Shown here in pieces: positions 1 to 9,339 of a stretch of 64,000 nt of DNA. Every line of letters starts with the position of its first letter. Position 1 is the stretch's first letter. The stretch is taken from the NCBI RefSeq assembly GCF_001404515.1, contig NZ_CXWE01000008.1, positions 124,001 through 188,000 of the forward strand, given 5' to 3'. Position numbers and translations under genes: made by a program. Source of the DNA: Roseibium album (GTDB lineage: Bacteria > Pseudomonadota > Alphaproteobacteria > Rhizobiales > Stappiaceae). The notes under the pieces are model-generated. The model worked only from the letters and a program-made list of their open reading frames with translations, did not search any database and was not told the DNA's origin.

Positions 1-704
1 GCGCCGACCCAGATCGCGGCACGCCAGGCCTTCAGGCTTTCGCGCAACTCGTCCGGTTCGCGGACAGCCATCCAGATGGTCATCGCAAGCGTTTGAAACA
101 TGGTGGCGTAAACCAGCGCGGTCGCAGCCTGCATTGCGACGGTCGTCCCCTCCAGTGACAGGGATGCTGTCCTGTAGGCCACCGCTGATGCACCGAACAG
201 GGCGGCGGATGCCAGCCCGATCAGGGCCGGGCGGCCGACCAGGGAGTTTCGGACCGCCGAAATCGTCATCGGAACACGTGCCAGCGAGATCGTTATCACG
301 CCTGCAATGCCGACCATGATGCAGAGAGCTGCGGTCCACGTCACGTGCTCACCAAGCACCACCAGTCCGAAAAGGGCCGCCTGGATGGGTTCGGTTTTGG
401 AGTATGCAGTACCGACTGCAAAATTGCGGAAAGAAAACAGGTAGATCAGCAGAAAGGTCGCCAGGATCTGGGCAAGGCCGCCGAGGGCTCCGGCAATCAG
501 CAGTGTTGCTCCCGGCCGGGGCAATGGATTGTCGAACACGAAATACAGGACCGCAGCATAAAGAAGCGCGAATGGAACGCCATATCCGAAGCGGACAAAT
601 GTCGCGCCGGTGTTGCCAAGCCTGCCCTTCAGATGCTTTTGCATCGCCGTTCGCAGGTTCTGGCAGAACGCCGCGAAAATTGTGATCGGGATCCAGAGTT
701 CCAC
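1..704 (-). CDS. EamA/DMT-family transporter, C-terminal part cut by the window edge
   Basis: The reverse strand is open from a GTG at 704 to the window edge and gives 234 residues starting MELWIPITIFAAFCQNLRTA. The translation is a run of hydrophobic helices with the drug/metabolite-transporter pattern: an early helix pair, then a glycine-rich stretch and the segment AYSKTEPIQAALFG, typical of the end of the first EamA repeat. It would be an inner-membrane exporter of an unknown small solute. The GTG start has a GAGGG-type ribosome site a few bases upstream, and no in-frame ATG lies nearby. The second EamA repeat is incomplete because the gene runs off position 1. The substrate cannot be told from sequence. 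Confidence 0.8.
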   Translation of the reverse strand, partial: MELWIPITIFAAFCQNLRTAMQKHLKGRLGNTGATFVRFGYGVPFALLYAAVLYFVFDNPLPRPGATLLIAGALGGLAQILATFLLIYLFSFRNFAVGTAYSKTEPIQAALFGLVVLGEHVTWTAALCIMVGIAGVITISLARVPMTISAVRNSLVGRPALIGLASAALFGASAVAYRTASLSLEGTTVAMQAATALVYATMFQTLAMTIWMAVREPDELRESLKAWRAAIWVG

Positions 705-782
705 GATGATCGCCTTTTCCCTCAGTTGATTTCAGATCATCCTAAGCCGGTCGATTTCATTAGAAACTAGCGAAAAACAGAA

Positions 783-802
783 GAGATAAGTTATTTTATC
801 TC
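783..802. promoter_or_regulatory. AT-rich palindrome, candidate operator
   Basis: GAGATAA at 783-789 and TTATCTC at 796-802 are perfect inverted repeats around a six-base centre. The palindrome lies about 80 bases upstream of the EamA-type transporter start, where a repressor or activator site would be expected. No regulator gene is adjacent in the window, so the binding protein is unknown. Confidence 0.35.
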
Positions 803-1129
803 AATTCAATATCACGTATCCCGACCGGAAGTTCGTCTCAGGATCGATTGCGATCCCGGATTTTCATCCCGATTTGAAGTGCCAATGCGGGGATCCGATA
901 TCTACGGCCGGCGCAAACACAAAGGTGTCGGTCACGACAGCATCACGACCATCAGACCCGTTGCAGCCGGAGGGCAATCAACTGCTGCTTCTACCCTTGC
1001 AGGTGGATGCGGCATGCCCCGGCTCGAAGCGGGGCCACATGATCATTGTACCAACAGTGTTCAGTCGTCATCCGGGACCTTCCAGGCTCCGCAATGTCGT
1101 CCCTGGAACACATGGCTTCCCCCCAGCGC

Positions 1130-1158
1130 TTGACAGGTCTCGGTCCGGCGGCTTAGGT
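1130..1158 (+). promoter_or_regulatory. Candidate housekeeping promoter of dapD
   Basis: TTGACA at 1130-1135 is followed after 17 bases by TTAGGT at 1153-1158, with dapD starting 38 bases downstream. The -35 box is consensus and sits in a GCTTGAC context common in alphaproteobacteria. The -10 box is weak, so the assignment is tentative. Confidence 0.35.
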
Positions 1159-1196
1159 CCGCGCACGAATTGTTAACGCCCGGAGACCTCTGTCAT

Positions 1197-2048
1197 ATGC
1201 CCCATGATCTTGCCGCCCTGTCCCAGATTATCGACGCGGCTTTTGAAGACCGCGCTTCCATCGAAACCTCCACCACCGGTGAAGTCCGGGATGCCGTGGA
1301 AACCACGCTGAACCTTCTCGATCGCGGGGAACTGCGCGTTGCCGAGAAGAATGACGGTGACTGGGTCGTCAACCAATGGGCCAAGAAGGCGGTACTCCTG
1401 TCGTTCCGGCTGAACCCCATGGAAGTGATCAAGGGCGGACCGGGAGAAGCCGTCTGGTGGGACAAGGTTTCGTCCAAATTCGACAGCTGGAGCGGTCCGG
1501 ATTTTGAAAATGCCGGTTTCCGCGCCGTGCCGAACTGTACCGTCCGGCGCTCGGCCTTCATCGGCAAGGGTGTGGTGCTGATGCCGTCCTTCGTCAATCT
1601 CGGCGCGTATGTGGATGAAGGCACGATGGTCGACACCTGGGCAACGGTCGGTTCCTGCGCCCAGATCGGCAAGAACGTGCACCTGTCCGGCGGCGTCGGC
1701 ATCGGCGGCGTGCTGGAACCCTTGCAGGCGGGTCCCGTGATCATCGAGGACAACTGCTTCATCGGTGCGCGCTCGGAAGTCGTGGAAGGCTGTATCGTGC
1801 GCGAAGGGGCCGTGCTGGGCATGGGTGTCTTTATCGGCAAATCGACGCGTATCGTGAACCGCATGACCGGTGAAATCAGCTACGGTGAAGTACCGCCCTA
1901 TTCCGTTGTCGTTGCCGGGTCCATGCCGACTTCCAGCCTGATGGGCAATGGCGAGGCGGCGCCGAACCTCTACTGCGCCGTGATCGTGAAAACCGTCGAT
2001 GAGAAGACAAGGTCAAAGACCGCAATCAACGAGTTGCTGCGCGACTGA
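1197..2048 (+). CDS. dapD: 2,3,4,5-tetrahydropyridine-2,6-dicarboxylate N-succinyltransferase
   Basis: DapD transfers succinyl from succinyl-CoA to tetrahydrodipicolinate in the succinylase branch of lysine and diaminopimelate synthesis, in the cytoplasm. The 283-residue product has the helical N-terminal domain and then, from about residue 100, hexapeptide-repeat sequence (GKGVVLMPSFVNLGAYVDEG, GVGIGGVLEPLQAGPVIIED) that builds a left-handed beta-helix. Length is close to the roughly 275-285 residues usual for the family. The ATG at 1197 is chosen because GGAG precedes it and homologues begin this way; an upstream TTG at 1170 adds nine unlikely residues. dapE, the next-but-one enzyme of the pathway, lies nearby on the other strand. 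Confidence 0.97.
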   Translation: MPHDLAALSQIIDAAFEDRASIETSTTGEVRDAVETTLNLLDRGELRVAEKNDGDWVVNQWAKKAVLLSFRLNPMEVIKGGPGEAVWWDKVSSKFDSWSGPDFENAGFRAVPNCTVRRSAFIGKGVVLMPSFVNLGAYVDEGTMVDTWATVGSCAQIGKNVHLSGGVGIGGVLEPLQAGPVIIEDNCFIGARSEVVEGCIVREGAVLGMGVFIGKSTRIVNRMTGEISYGEVPPYSVVVAGSMPTSSLMGNGEAAPNLYCAVIVKTVDEKTRSKTAINELLRD

Positions 2049-2096
2049 ACCCTGTGAAGATCACTGTTCTCCCGTTCCCTGGAGGGAACGGGGGGA

Positions 2097-2681
2097 CTAT
2101 ACCTGCCAAAAAATTGTAACGATTTGCGCGATTACAAGGGAAAGCAGGAAATCCAGAATCACAATTCCAACAGCAAGACTGATTGTGGCCTGCAAAGCGA
2201 TGCGCGCGACCAGAAAACGGTACCAAAGAACCACCACCAGGCTTGTCAGCGACAGAAGAACCATGATGCCGAGCGGTATGATTCCGAGCATAAACAGGCT
2301 GTAGGTGATCAAGAACGGTACGGAAGCGAGCAAACTTGTCCAGTTGCGCGCGACAATGAACGGTACATAGCGATTTGAGATGCCGATAGGCGCCGCGAGG
2401 GCAGCCAGGATAATTGGCAAGGCGATCCAGTCAACTCCCAGACCCAGGAGTTGTGCCGTCCAGTAGGCACCGTCCGGAAACGCTTCGGGGTGATATACGT
2501 TTTCGGAGAAATAACCCTGTTTTTCAATCTGCCCACTGAGCAGAAAGACCGGTATCAGCAGAAACACGACCTGAAACGAGCGCCAGAACCCCTGGAGCGA
2601 CTGGTCGAAAAACGCCATGCCTTCGGGCCTGTTGCGCAAAAGAAGCCAGGACCCGTCCAGCGCTGCCCGGATTTCATTCAT
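2097..2681 (-). CDS. Uncharacterised membrane protein downstream of dapE
   Basis: The product has about 194 residues with four or five strongly hydrophobic segments and a soluble N-terminus (MNEIRAALDGSWLLLRNRPE). I recognise the general type as a conserved membrane protein found near dapE in related rhizobia, but know no function. It follows dapE on the same strand with an 11-base gap if the ATG at 2681 is used. A TTG at 2696 overlaps the dapE stop and has GGGAG just upstream, so it is a credible alternative start that would couple translation. Membrane location is inferred from hydrophobicity only. Confidence 0.75.
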   Translation of the reverse strand: MNEIRAALDGSWLLLRNRPEGMAFFDQSLQGFWRSFQVVFLLIPVFLLSGQIEKQGYFSENVYHPEAFPDGAYWTAQLLGLGVDWIALPIILAALAAPIGISNRYVPFIVARNWTSLLASVPFLITYSLFMLGIIPLGIMVLLSLTSLVVVLWYRFLVARIALQATISLAVGIVILDFLLSLVIAQIVTIFWQV

Positions 2682-2692
2682 GCCGATCAAGT

Positions 2693-3868
2693 TCAACGTG
2701 CTCCCGAGTCCTTGGCAAAATAACTGACGAGGAATCGTTTATAGATTGTCGCCAGCCGGTCAAGGTCCTCAATACTCACGCATTCATCAACCTTGTGCAT
2801 GGTCTGTCCGACCAGCCCGAATTCAACGACTGGGCAATAGTTCTTAATAAACCGTGCATCAGAGGTACCGCCTCCGGTCGAGAGTTCGGGGCTGCGCCCG
2901 GTCTCTGCCTTTACTGCACTGCCCAGGGTTTCGATCAGTTTGTCATCCTTCGTCAGGAAGGATTCACTGGCATCGCGCTTGAATGCGACATCCAGCTCCA
3001 GATCGCCCAGGTTCACCGCCTGGAGTGTCTCAAGTATCTTCGATTTGAGGCTTTCCAGCGACCATTCGTCATTGAAGCGGATATTGAAGCGGGCTTCGGC
3101 TCTGGCCGGTATGACATTGAATGCCGAATTGCCGACGTCCAGGTTGACGATTTCAAGGTTGGAGGGCTGAAATCGCTCATTGCCGAGATCGAGTTCCAAC
3201 ACGTCAAGTGCGGCAAGCAGCCTTGTGAGCCCGGGTATCGGATTATCGGCAAGATGGGGATAGGCGGCATGTCCCTGGATGCCCGAGACCGTAACAATTC
3301 CTGACAGGGATCCCCGGCGGCCAACCTTGATCGCGTCGCCGAGCTTTTCGGGGTTCGTGGGTTCGCCAACGATGCAGGCATCAAACGTGTGGCCCTGACC
3401 CGCGGCCCATTCAAGCAGCTTGACGGTACCATTCACGGCGGGTCCTTCTTCGTCCCCGGTGATCAGGAACGAAATCGTCCCGCCAAATCCGGCACTAAAT
3501 TCCTCGACAAAGTCGAGTGCTGCTGCGGCAAAGGCCGCAACGCCGCCCTTCATGTCGACCGCGCCGCGTCCGTAAAGGACACCATCCTTGATGTTGCCGT
3601 CGAACGGACCCTGGCTCCAGTCGCTTGCCGCGCCAGCCGGAACGACGTCGGTATGACCGGCAAAAACGAAATGCGGTTTTCCGGACCCGATCGTTGCGAA
3701 CAGATTTTCAACGTCCGGCGTGTCCTCATCGCGGAATGTCACCCGGGAAACTGCAAAGCCTGCATCGCCGAGCAGTTTTTCAAGCGTTGCGAGCGCTCCG
3801 CCCTCGACTGGCGTGACGGACGGGCATCGAATGAGGTCCTGGGTGATGGAAACGGCATTTGACGGCAT
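2693..3868 (-). CDS. dapE: Succinyl-diaminopimelate desuccinylase
   Basis: DapE is a di-zinc M20 peptidase that releases succinate from N-succinyl-LL-diaminopimelate, giving LL-DAP for lysine and peptidoglycan. The 391 residues contain the expected metal and catalytic residues: His72 in AGHTDVVP, Asp104 in GAVDMKGG, the Glu139-Glu140 pair in TGDEEG, Glu168 in GEPT and His358 in GQTMHK. An open frame extends 77 codons further upstream, but that extension runs into the preceding DUF805 gene, so the ATG at 3868 (MPSNAVSITQ) is taken. It sits between DUF805 and a membrane protein gene, all on the minus strand and closely spaced. Confidence 0.97.
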   Translation of the reverse strand: MPSNAVSITQDLIRCPSVTPVEGGALATLEKLLGDAGFAVSRVTFRDEDTPDVENLFATIGSGKPHFVFAGHTDVVPAGAASDWSQGPFDGNIKDGVLYGRGAVDMKGGVAAFAAAALDFVEEFSAGFGGTISFLITGDEEGPAVNGTVKLLEWAAGQGHTFDACIVGEPTNPEKLGDAIKVGRRGSLSGIVTVSGIQGHAAYPHLADNPIPGLTRLLAALDVLELDLGNERFQPSNLEIVNLDVGNSAFNVIPARAEARFNIRFNDEWSLESLKSKILETLQAVNLGDLELDVAFKRDASESFLTKDDKLIETLGSAVKAETGRSPELSTGGGTSDARFIKNYCPVVEFGLVGQTMHKVDECVSIEDLDRLATIYKRFLVSYFAKDSGAR

Positions 3869-3915
3869 GGCAGGCAAGGTTCCAGATTGGAAGAGTCTGA
3901 CGGTTTTGATACGTT

Positions 3916-4356
3916 TCAGCTTTTGCGCCAGTAGCTGTTCGGCAACGGTCCGCTGCGGTTTGGCTTCGCCTGGCTGGGAACGAATCCCAGGATGATCACA
4001 AGAAGCAAACTCACAACAGGGACAAAAATCAATAGCGCCAGGAACCCGCTCAGCCCGACATCCTGAAGTCTTTTGATAACCAGGGCCAGATGTACCCAAT
4101 TCAAAACCAGATAAAGAATCGGCAATAGTGGATTGGACGCCATAAAGTCGTTGATCGGCAGGGTTTCCAGCGTCAGGTTTTCATTTGCCTGAAATTCCAT
4201 CAGGGAAGACAGCCAGATTTTGACGGGGATTCCGATAATCACCAGAACAAAGGCAAAACTCAACCAATAGGGCTCCCGGCTCAGGCGACCGATGGGACTC
4301 AGCAAAGCCCAGACCGGCCCGGGCGCAATATTGGCACTAGGTGGGGGTGTGTTCAT
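3916..4356 (-). CDS. DUF805-family small membrane protein
   Basis: The 146-residue protein has the DUF805 layout: a proline-rich cytosolic start, the phrase SPIGRLSREPYW before the first helix, and four hydrophobic segments with an IKRLQDVGLSG-type loop before the last pair. DUF805 proteins are inner-membrane proteins of unknown function. The stop lies 47 bases upstream of dapE, so the two are probably co-transcribed, but nothing suggests a role in lysine synthesis. The ATG at 4356 has no strong ribosome site. Confidence 0.85.
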   Translation of the reverse strand: MNTPPPSANIAPGPVWALLSPIGRLSREPYWLSFAFVLVIIGIPVKIWLSSLMEFQANENLTLETLPINDFMASNPLLPILYLVLNWVHLALVIKRLQDVGLSGFLALLIFVPVVSLLLVIILGFVPSQAKPNRSGPLPNSYWRKS

Positions 4357-4581
4357 TCAATCCCGCTCACAATAATTGTTCTGGCATGGAGGTAGACGCA
4401 TAAGCGGTTCGGATCAAGCACCGTTGTCCCTTTGAATTCCGCCTATTTTGCCGAAGATCCAAAGTTGCATGGCAAAAAGTTTCCACACTCTGAAAATAAC
4501 GCCGCGGAATATTTATGGATTTTGCACGGCAAGCATGTCTAATTTGAGGTAATACGAACCAACACCGTCGGGGGCCCGATC

Positions 4582-6831
4582 ATGACCGGTGCTTGTCAAA
4601 AAATTCTACTCGCCTGTGCAATCAGCGTTTTTTTCTCCATCGCCGCTTTCTCTCCTTCAACCGGATTGGCCCAGGAAACCTCGTCCGAGCTGCCGCCGGC
4701 GCTTCAGTCCGATGCAATGGAAAAGCTCGTTTCCGACCTTGATCCGGAGCAGGTTGAAGCGCTGACAGACCTGATGACGCTGCTGCAGCAAAGCGCCGCA
4801 GCCAATGGTCGTACCGAAAACGTCGCTTCCGACGGCCCGGGACTGCTTCAGCAGATGCAAACGGCGTTCTCGAATTTCAGCACCATGGTCATCGGGCACT
4901 TTCAGGACCTTCCTGATCTGTTTTCCGGTATGATTTCAAGTATCGGGGCTCTCGTGTCGGGCACCGTCGCCGGTCCTATCCACATACTGATCGGTGCTAT
5001 CGCCATCATTCTGGCAGCAGGCTTTGCAGCGGAATTTCTGGTCAACCGATTGACAGCTGCCAAACGCGACACGATCCAGAACAAATCCCCTGAAAGCCTG
5101 TTTGAGACGGTCAAACTGGTCTCCACGCGTGCGGGGCTCGATCTTGGTGGGCTGCTGATTTTTGCCCTTGTCGCGCTGATTGTGGGACGCATTGCCATTT
5201 TCGATCCGGTCACGCGGTTCTTTGCCCTGCAAGCCGTCTTCTGGATCGTCTTCATGCCCCGGCTGATCGCCGCCCTCCTCCGCTTTGCACTTGCACCAAA
5301 CCGTAGTGAACTTCGCCTTGTTACAGCGGATGATCCGACCGCCAGGTCGCTTTATCACAATTTCACAACCCTGTTTGCGGTGGTCGGCGTGGCCTTCTTC
5401 CTGCGGAACGTCATGGAGGGCGCGGGAGCGGAAGCCGGCGGAACGTTCCGTTTCTTCGTCGGCTTCGGCGTGAATGCCTGGATTATCGCGGTTATCTGGA
5501 AGGCGCGGCACGGATTGACCAGCATCATACTGGGCGACGACGAAGATCCGACGTCCGGCCTTGAGCGCATGGCCCGGTTCTGGCCCTACTTCTCAATGGC
5601 CTTTATCGCATTCAACTGGCTGCTGGTGCAATTTACCGCAAGCATGGGGGTCGAAGCGCTGACCGCCGGACGTTCTCTCGCCGTCATCGTCCTCGTGGTC
5701 TTTGCACCGTTTCTCGACACGATGGTGCGCGGCATCGTTTCGCACATCGTGCCGCCCATGCAGGGTGACGGTCCTGTTGCTGAAGCTGCCCATCTTCAGA
5801 CACGGCACAGCTATGTCCGCATCGCACGCGTCGCTCTGCTTGCCTTTCTGATCCTGGTTGTCGGACGGATTTACGGGCTGAACCTCCTCGCCCTTGGCGG
5901 CGATGACGGTTCGGCAGTTGCGCGAAACAGCGTTATCTTTCTCCTGATCCTGGCCGCAGGTTACCTGGCCTGGGAAGTCACCAACCTCTGGGTTGCGCAC
6001 CAGCTGGCGAAAGATTCGCCGCCCGCCGAGACACAGGACGACGACGCGGAAATGGGTGGGGCCGGCAAGTCGCGTCTCGCCACCATACTGCCTCTGATGC
6101 GTGTCGTCCTTCAGGTCACCATCATCACGCTTACCGGCCTCTTGGCGCTCAGCCAGCTCGGTATCAACATCACGCCGCTGCTGGCCGGTGCCGGCGTCAT
6201 TGGCCTGGCAATCGGCTTTGGTGCCCAGACCCTGGTTCAGGACGTCGTTTCCGGCGTGTTCTTCCTGATGGATGATGCCTTCAGGCTGGGAGAGTTCATC
6301 GATACCGGCGGCACACAGGGCACGATCGAGAAAATTTCGATCCGGTCACTGCAATTGCGCGGCACGAAAGGTGCCGTTCATATCGTGCCCTACGGCCAGA
6401 TCCCCAAACTCACCAACCTTTCCCGCGACTGGGTGATCATGAAGCTGAAGTTCACGGTTCCATTCGATACGGATGTCGAGAAGGTCCGCAAGCTTTTCAA
6501 GAAGATCGGCCAGGAAATAATGGAAATGGAGGAGTTCAAGGACGACCTGCTGGCACCGTTCAAGGGCCAGGGCGTGGCGGACGTCGACGACGTCGGCATC
6601 GTGGTGCGTGGGAAGTTTACCACCAAGCCTGGCAAGCAGTTCGGCGTGCGCAAGGAAATCTACAAGCGCGTTCAAAAAACCTTCGAGGAAAACGACATCC
6701 AGTTTGCCCGCAAGGAAGTCCGCGTGCAGCTACCCGAAAACGCCAATCTGGACGAGAAACAGAAGGAAGCGCTTGCGTCCGCAGCGGCGGCAGCGTCCGC
6801 GGCCGAAGACAAGAAGCCTGCGGCGGGATAG
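4582..6831 (+). CDS. Large MscS-family mechanosensitive ion channel
   Basis: The 749-residue protein begins with a signal peptide (about residues 1-30, ending near GLAQ), then a periplasmic region rich in short helices, then many membrane segments. The C-terminal third carries the MscS core: the pore helix and beta domain in GVIGLAIGFGAQTLVQDVVS and DDAFRLGEFIDTGG, followed by the alpha/beta cytoplasmic region. Such channels open under hypo-osmotic stress and release solutes. Size and layout resemble the YbiO type rather than the small 286-residue MscS. The tail is alanine- and lysine-rich. It stands alone on the plus strand behind a 225-base upstream gap. Confidence 0.9.
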   Translation: MTGACQKILLACAISVFFSIAAFSPSTGLAQETSSELPPALQSDAMEKLVSDLDPEQVEALTDLMTLLQQSAAANGRTENVASDGPGLLQQMQTAFSNFSTMVIGHFQDLPDLFSGMISSIGALVSGTVAGPIHILIGAIAIILAAGFAAEFLVNRLTAAKRDTIQNKSPESLFETVKLVSTRAGLDLGGLLIFALVALIVGRIAIFDPVTRFFALQAVFWIVFMPRLIAALLRFALAPNRSELRLVTADDPTARSLYHNFTTLFAVVGVAFFLRNVMEGAGAEAGGTFRFFVGFGVNAWIIAVIWKARHGLTSIILGDDEDPTSGLERMARFWPYFSMAFIAFNWLLVQFTASMGVEALTAGRSLAVIVLVVFAPFLDTMVRGIVSHIVPPMQGDGPVAEAAHLQTRHSYVRIARVALLAFLILVVGRIYGLNLLALGGDDGSAVARNSVIFLLILAAGYLAWEVTNLWVAHQLAKDSPPAETQDDDAEMGGAGKSRLATILPLMRVVLQVTIITLTGLLALSQLGINITPLLAGAGVIGLAIGFGAQTLVQDVVSGVFFLMDDAFRLGEFIDTGGTQGTIEKISIRSLQLRGTKGAVHIVPYGQIPKLTNLSRDWVIMKLKFTVPFDTDVEKVRKLFKKIGQEIMEMEEFKDDLLAPFKGQGVADVDDVGIVVRGKFTTKPGKQFGVRKEIYKRVQKTFEENDIQFARKEVRVQLPENANLDEKQKEALASAAAAASAAEDKKPAAG

Positions 6832-6958
6832 CGCAAAGGGCGAAAACAGGGAAACGTAAGCCTTTCTCCTCATTGAGCGGGAACAGCTTCCATGCCTAAG
6901 ATTGCGTGTCTGCCGGAGTGCAGATTTTTGCGATCGGCTTTTGGGAGGAAGCTGCCAT

Positions 6959-7834
6959 ATGAACGAGAAGACAACGGCACCAAGCGAAACCGGCGTCAGG
7001 ACTGAGGCTGCGCCCGAGACATCCGCGTCAAAAGCAAATGACACCCTTCGCCCGATGCCGCAGGTCAACAGGATCACCGCCAACGACGTCATCGATGCAC
7101 TGGCAGCCGGCTTGATGGATTTCCGGAAGGCTCCAGTCTACGGATTGGCCATCGGCGCCCTTTTTGCCGCCGGCGGGCTGTTTGTCATCCTGAGTGCCGC
7201 GGCGCTCAACATGAGCTATCTGGCATACCCCGCAGCGGCCGGCTTCGTCCTCATCGGTCCGTTCGCAGCCGTTGGGCTCTACGAGGTCAGTCGGCGCCTC
7301 GCCTCCGGGGAGGAGCTTTCCTGGTCCGCCATATTCGGTGCCATGTGGGCTCAGAAGGGCCGCGAACTTTCCTGGATGGCCTTCGTCGTACTGTTCATCC
7401 AGATCATGTGGATGTATCAGGTCCGGCTGTTGCTCGCGCTTTTCCTCGGGTTCAAGTCGTTTGCATCGTTCGACGAATTCCTGACACAGGTTATCTCAAC
7501 CCCCGAAGGATTGATGTTCCTGGCTGTGGGACACGTAGTCGGTGCGATTCTCTCGTTGTTGCTCTTCTCGCTGACGGTTGTCTCCTTTCCGCTGCTTCTG
7601 GAAGAAGACCGGGACTTCATCACCGCGATGATCACCAGCGTACGCGCTGTCGTTACCTCACCGGTTCCAATGATCGGCTGGGCCTTTGTCGTAACCGCAC
7701 TTTTGATTGTTTCGATGGTCCCTGCGTTTCTCGGTCTGATCGTCGTATTGCCGGTACTCGGTCACACGACCTGGCATCTCTACAAGAAGTGCGTGGTGAT
7801 CCCGCAGGACAATAGTCAGACGGCATCGGCTTAA
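6959..7834 (+). CDS. DUF2189-family membrane protein
   Basis: The protein has about 291 residues: a hydrophilic, threonine/alanine-rich N-terminal 45 residues, then six or so hydrophobic helices. The segment ALAAGLMDFRKAPVYGLAIG and the following helices match DUF2189, seen in cytochrome-rich proteobacteria; the function is not established. GGGAGGAAG lies ideally upstream of the ATG at 6959, so the longer frame from 6902 is rejected. It lies 127 bases after the MscS channel gene and could be read together with it. Confidence 0.85.
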   Translation: MNEKTTAPSETGVRTEAAPETSASKANDTLRPMPQVNRITANDVIDALAAGLMDFRKAPVYGLAIGALFAAGGLFVILSAAALNMSYLAYPAAAGFVLIGPFAAVGLYEVSRRLASGEELSWSAIFGAMWAQKGRELSWMAFVVLFIQIMWMYQVRLLLALFLGFKSFASFDEFLTQVISTPEGLMFLAVGHVVGAILSLLLFSLTVVSFPLLLEEDRDFITAMITSVRAVVTSPVPMIGWAFVVTALLIVSMVPAFLGLIVVLPVLGHTTWHLYKKCVVIPQDNSQTASA

Positions 7835-7939
7835 CGGAAGCTTTCGATGCATGACAAATCCAGGCACCTGCCGTGAAGACAAGCTTAAGCGGAACGTGGC
7901 ACTCTGCGGCCGTGGTTTCATCATCACGGAGGACGATTC

Positions 7940-8404
7940 ATGCGCGAAGCATCAATCGACAGGAAATCGTGGTCCGGTCTTGCCGGTATAGTGTTCGGTG
8001 CCGTCGCGCTGGTTCTGGCGCTTTTTCTGCACAGCGCCGGTCCGATCGATCCCCAGCCAACCATCGGGCAGTCAATCGGGGAAATTGCGGCAGACATCCG
8101 TGAGTCCGCTCTGCGTGGCCTTAAAGGTGAGCCGCAACCGGAACCCCAGGCACAGGTCTGGGGTCTGGATCGCATTCTGCAAACATGTGCCTATGTGCTT
8201 GCCGGGATTGCAATCGTTCTCGGCGTCATCGGTTTCGTCATGCGGGAAAACAGACGGGTGGTCGCCGCTGCCGTCGGTTTGGGTGGCCTGGCAATCGGTT
8301 TTCAATTGTTCGTCTGGACGGTCATGATCATCGCCGGCGTGATCATCATCGGCTACATATTGGCAAATCTCGGCGACATACTGGGAGGCATCACAGGGGG
8401 ATAG
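7940..8404 (+). CDS. Small membrane protein of unknown function
   Basis: The 154-residue product has an N-terminal hydrophobic helix (GIVFGAVALVLALFLH), a polar middle with proline and glutamine, and then three hydrophobic segments ending in a glycine-rich tail. I do not recognise the family. A GGAGGA ribosome site precedes the ATG. It follows the DUF2189 gene after 105 bases in the same direction, so it may belong to the same transcript. A membrane location is inferred. Confidence 0.7.
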   Translation: MREASIDRKSWSGLAGIVFGAVALVLALFLHSAGPIDPQPTIGQSIGEIAADIRESALRGLKGEPQPEPQAQVWGLDRILQTCAYVLAGIAIVLGVIGFVMRENRRVVAAAVGLGGLAIGFQLFVWTVMIIAGVIIIGYILANLGDILGGITGG

Positions 8405-8517
8405 CGATTGCGCGCGAGAATTCAGCCAGGCACTTGAGTGAACCTGATCGACGGCAGGATCAATTTCCCCGCGGAAGAGGCAACCAGGTCATGTTTTGAC
8501 AAGGCGCCGTCCCGACC

Positions 8518-9339
8518 TTACGCCTCACTGGCGCCCTCGGCTTCCAGCAAAGCCTTGCGCGCCTGCCAGTCCCGCAGGAGTTCGATGTCCATCTCCGCCG
8601 AACGGTAATCCACGCGGGTAAGATAGAGGCCGTCCGCAGGGGCGACCGGGCCGCAGGCGTTACGGTCCCGGGCCTGGAGCGCCCTGGTGATATCTCCCGT
8701 CCCCCATTTGCCTTCTCCCACCAGTCTCAGCGTACCGACCATCGAGCGAACCTGGTTGTGCAGGAACGAACGGGACGAACATTCGGCGATGACAAGTTCC
8801 CTCTCCCGGTAAACGCGGAATTCCTCAAGCGTTTTTTCCGGGCTCCTGGCCTGGCAACGGGAGTGGCGGAACGTCGTGAAGTCATGATGCCCGACAAATT
8901 CCTGGGCGGCCTCATGCATCGCGTCGGCGTCGAGATCCGGTTTCACATGCCATGCAAGACCGCGCTGATGGGTCAGCGGCGGCACGCGGTTGTGAATGCG
9001 GTAACGGTAAGAGCGGCGGATTGCGGAAAAACGGGCGTCGAAACCCTCATGCATTTCGGTGCAATCAAGGATCACCACCGGGTCCGGCTGGCAGTGAAAG
9101 TTCATTGCCCCCATAATGGTCCTGACCGGCCAGGGTTTTACCAGATCAATGTGACACACCTGCCCGGTCGCATGGACACCGGTATCGGTGCGCCCGGCGC
9201 CGCCGATCGTTACGACTTCTCCAGTAAATGCCTGGACCGCCCGTTCGATCACCGCCTGCACAGACGGCCCGTTGGCCTGTCGCTGCCAGCCGCAGAAAGG
9301 CCGACCGTCATATTCCACCGTCAGCTTGTAACGCGGCAT
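8518..9339 (-). CDS. truA: tRNA pseudouridine(38-40) synthase
   Basis: TruA converts uridines 38-40 of the tRNA anticodon stem-loop to pseudouridine. The 273-residue protein shows the family start (MPRYKLTVEYDG) and the catalytic aspartate Asp52 in GRTDTGVHA, followed by the RNA-binding segments FHCQPDP and SFLHNQVRSM. Its start overlaps the stop of the acetyltransferase gene by one base, so the two are translationally coupled and probably belong to the fmt transcript. Fmt-TruA adjacency is common in alphaproteobacteria; here an acetyltransferase sits between them. Confidence 0.97.
   Translation of the reverse strand: MPRYKLTVEYDGRPFCGWQRQANGPSVQAVIERAVQAFTGEVVTIGGAGRTDTGVHATGQVCHIDLVKPWPVRTIMGAMNFHCQPDPVVILDCTEMHEGFDARFSAIRRSYRYRIHNRVPPLTHQRGLAWHVKPDLDADAMHEAAQEFVGHHDFTTFRHSRCQARSPEKTLEEFRVYRERELVIAECSSRSFLHNQVRSMVGTLRLVGEGKWGTGDITRALQARDRNACGPVAPADGLYLTRVDYRSAEMDIELLRDWQARKALLEAEGASEA

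Larger units (their letters stand above)
705..1196. other. Intergenic region between the transporter and dapD
   Basis: About 490 bases separate two divergent genes. Short open frames here (for example 874-1176) have no family resemblance and unlikely codon use, so I call none of them. The stretch holds an AT-rich palindrome at 783-802, a short GGATCG/CGATCC inverted repeat at 841-856, and a possible dapD promoter near 1130-1158. Confidence 0.6.

Noticed and set aside
345..770. Plus-strand frame of 141 codons opposite the transporter
   Set aside because: The minus strand encodes a convincing membrane transporter; the plus frame has low-complexity, unlikely protein sequence.
841..856. GGATCG/CGATCC inverted repeat as a terminator
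   Set aside because: No T run follows on either strand and no gene ends here.
1173..1864. Long minus-strand open frames opposite dapD
   Set aside because: They are antisense shadows of a clear dapD gene and have no family resemblance or ribosome sites.
3868..4099. N-terminal extension of dapE to 4099
   Set aside because: It overlaps the DUF805 gene on the same strand and adds non-conserved sequence before the normal DapE start.
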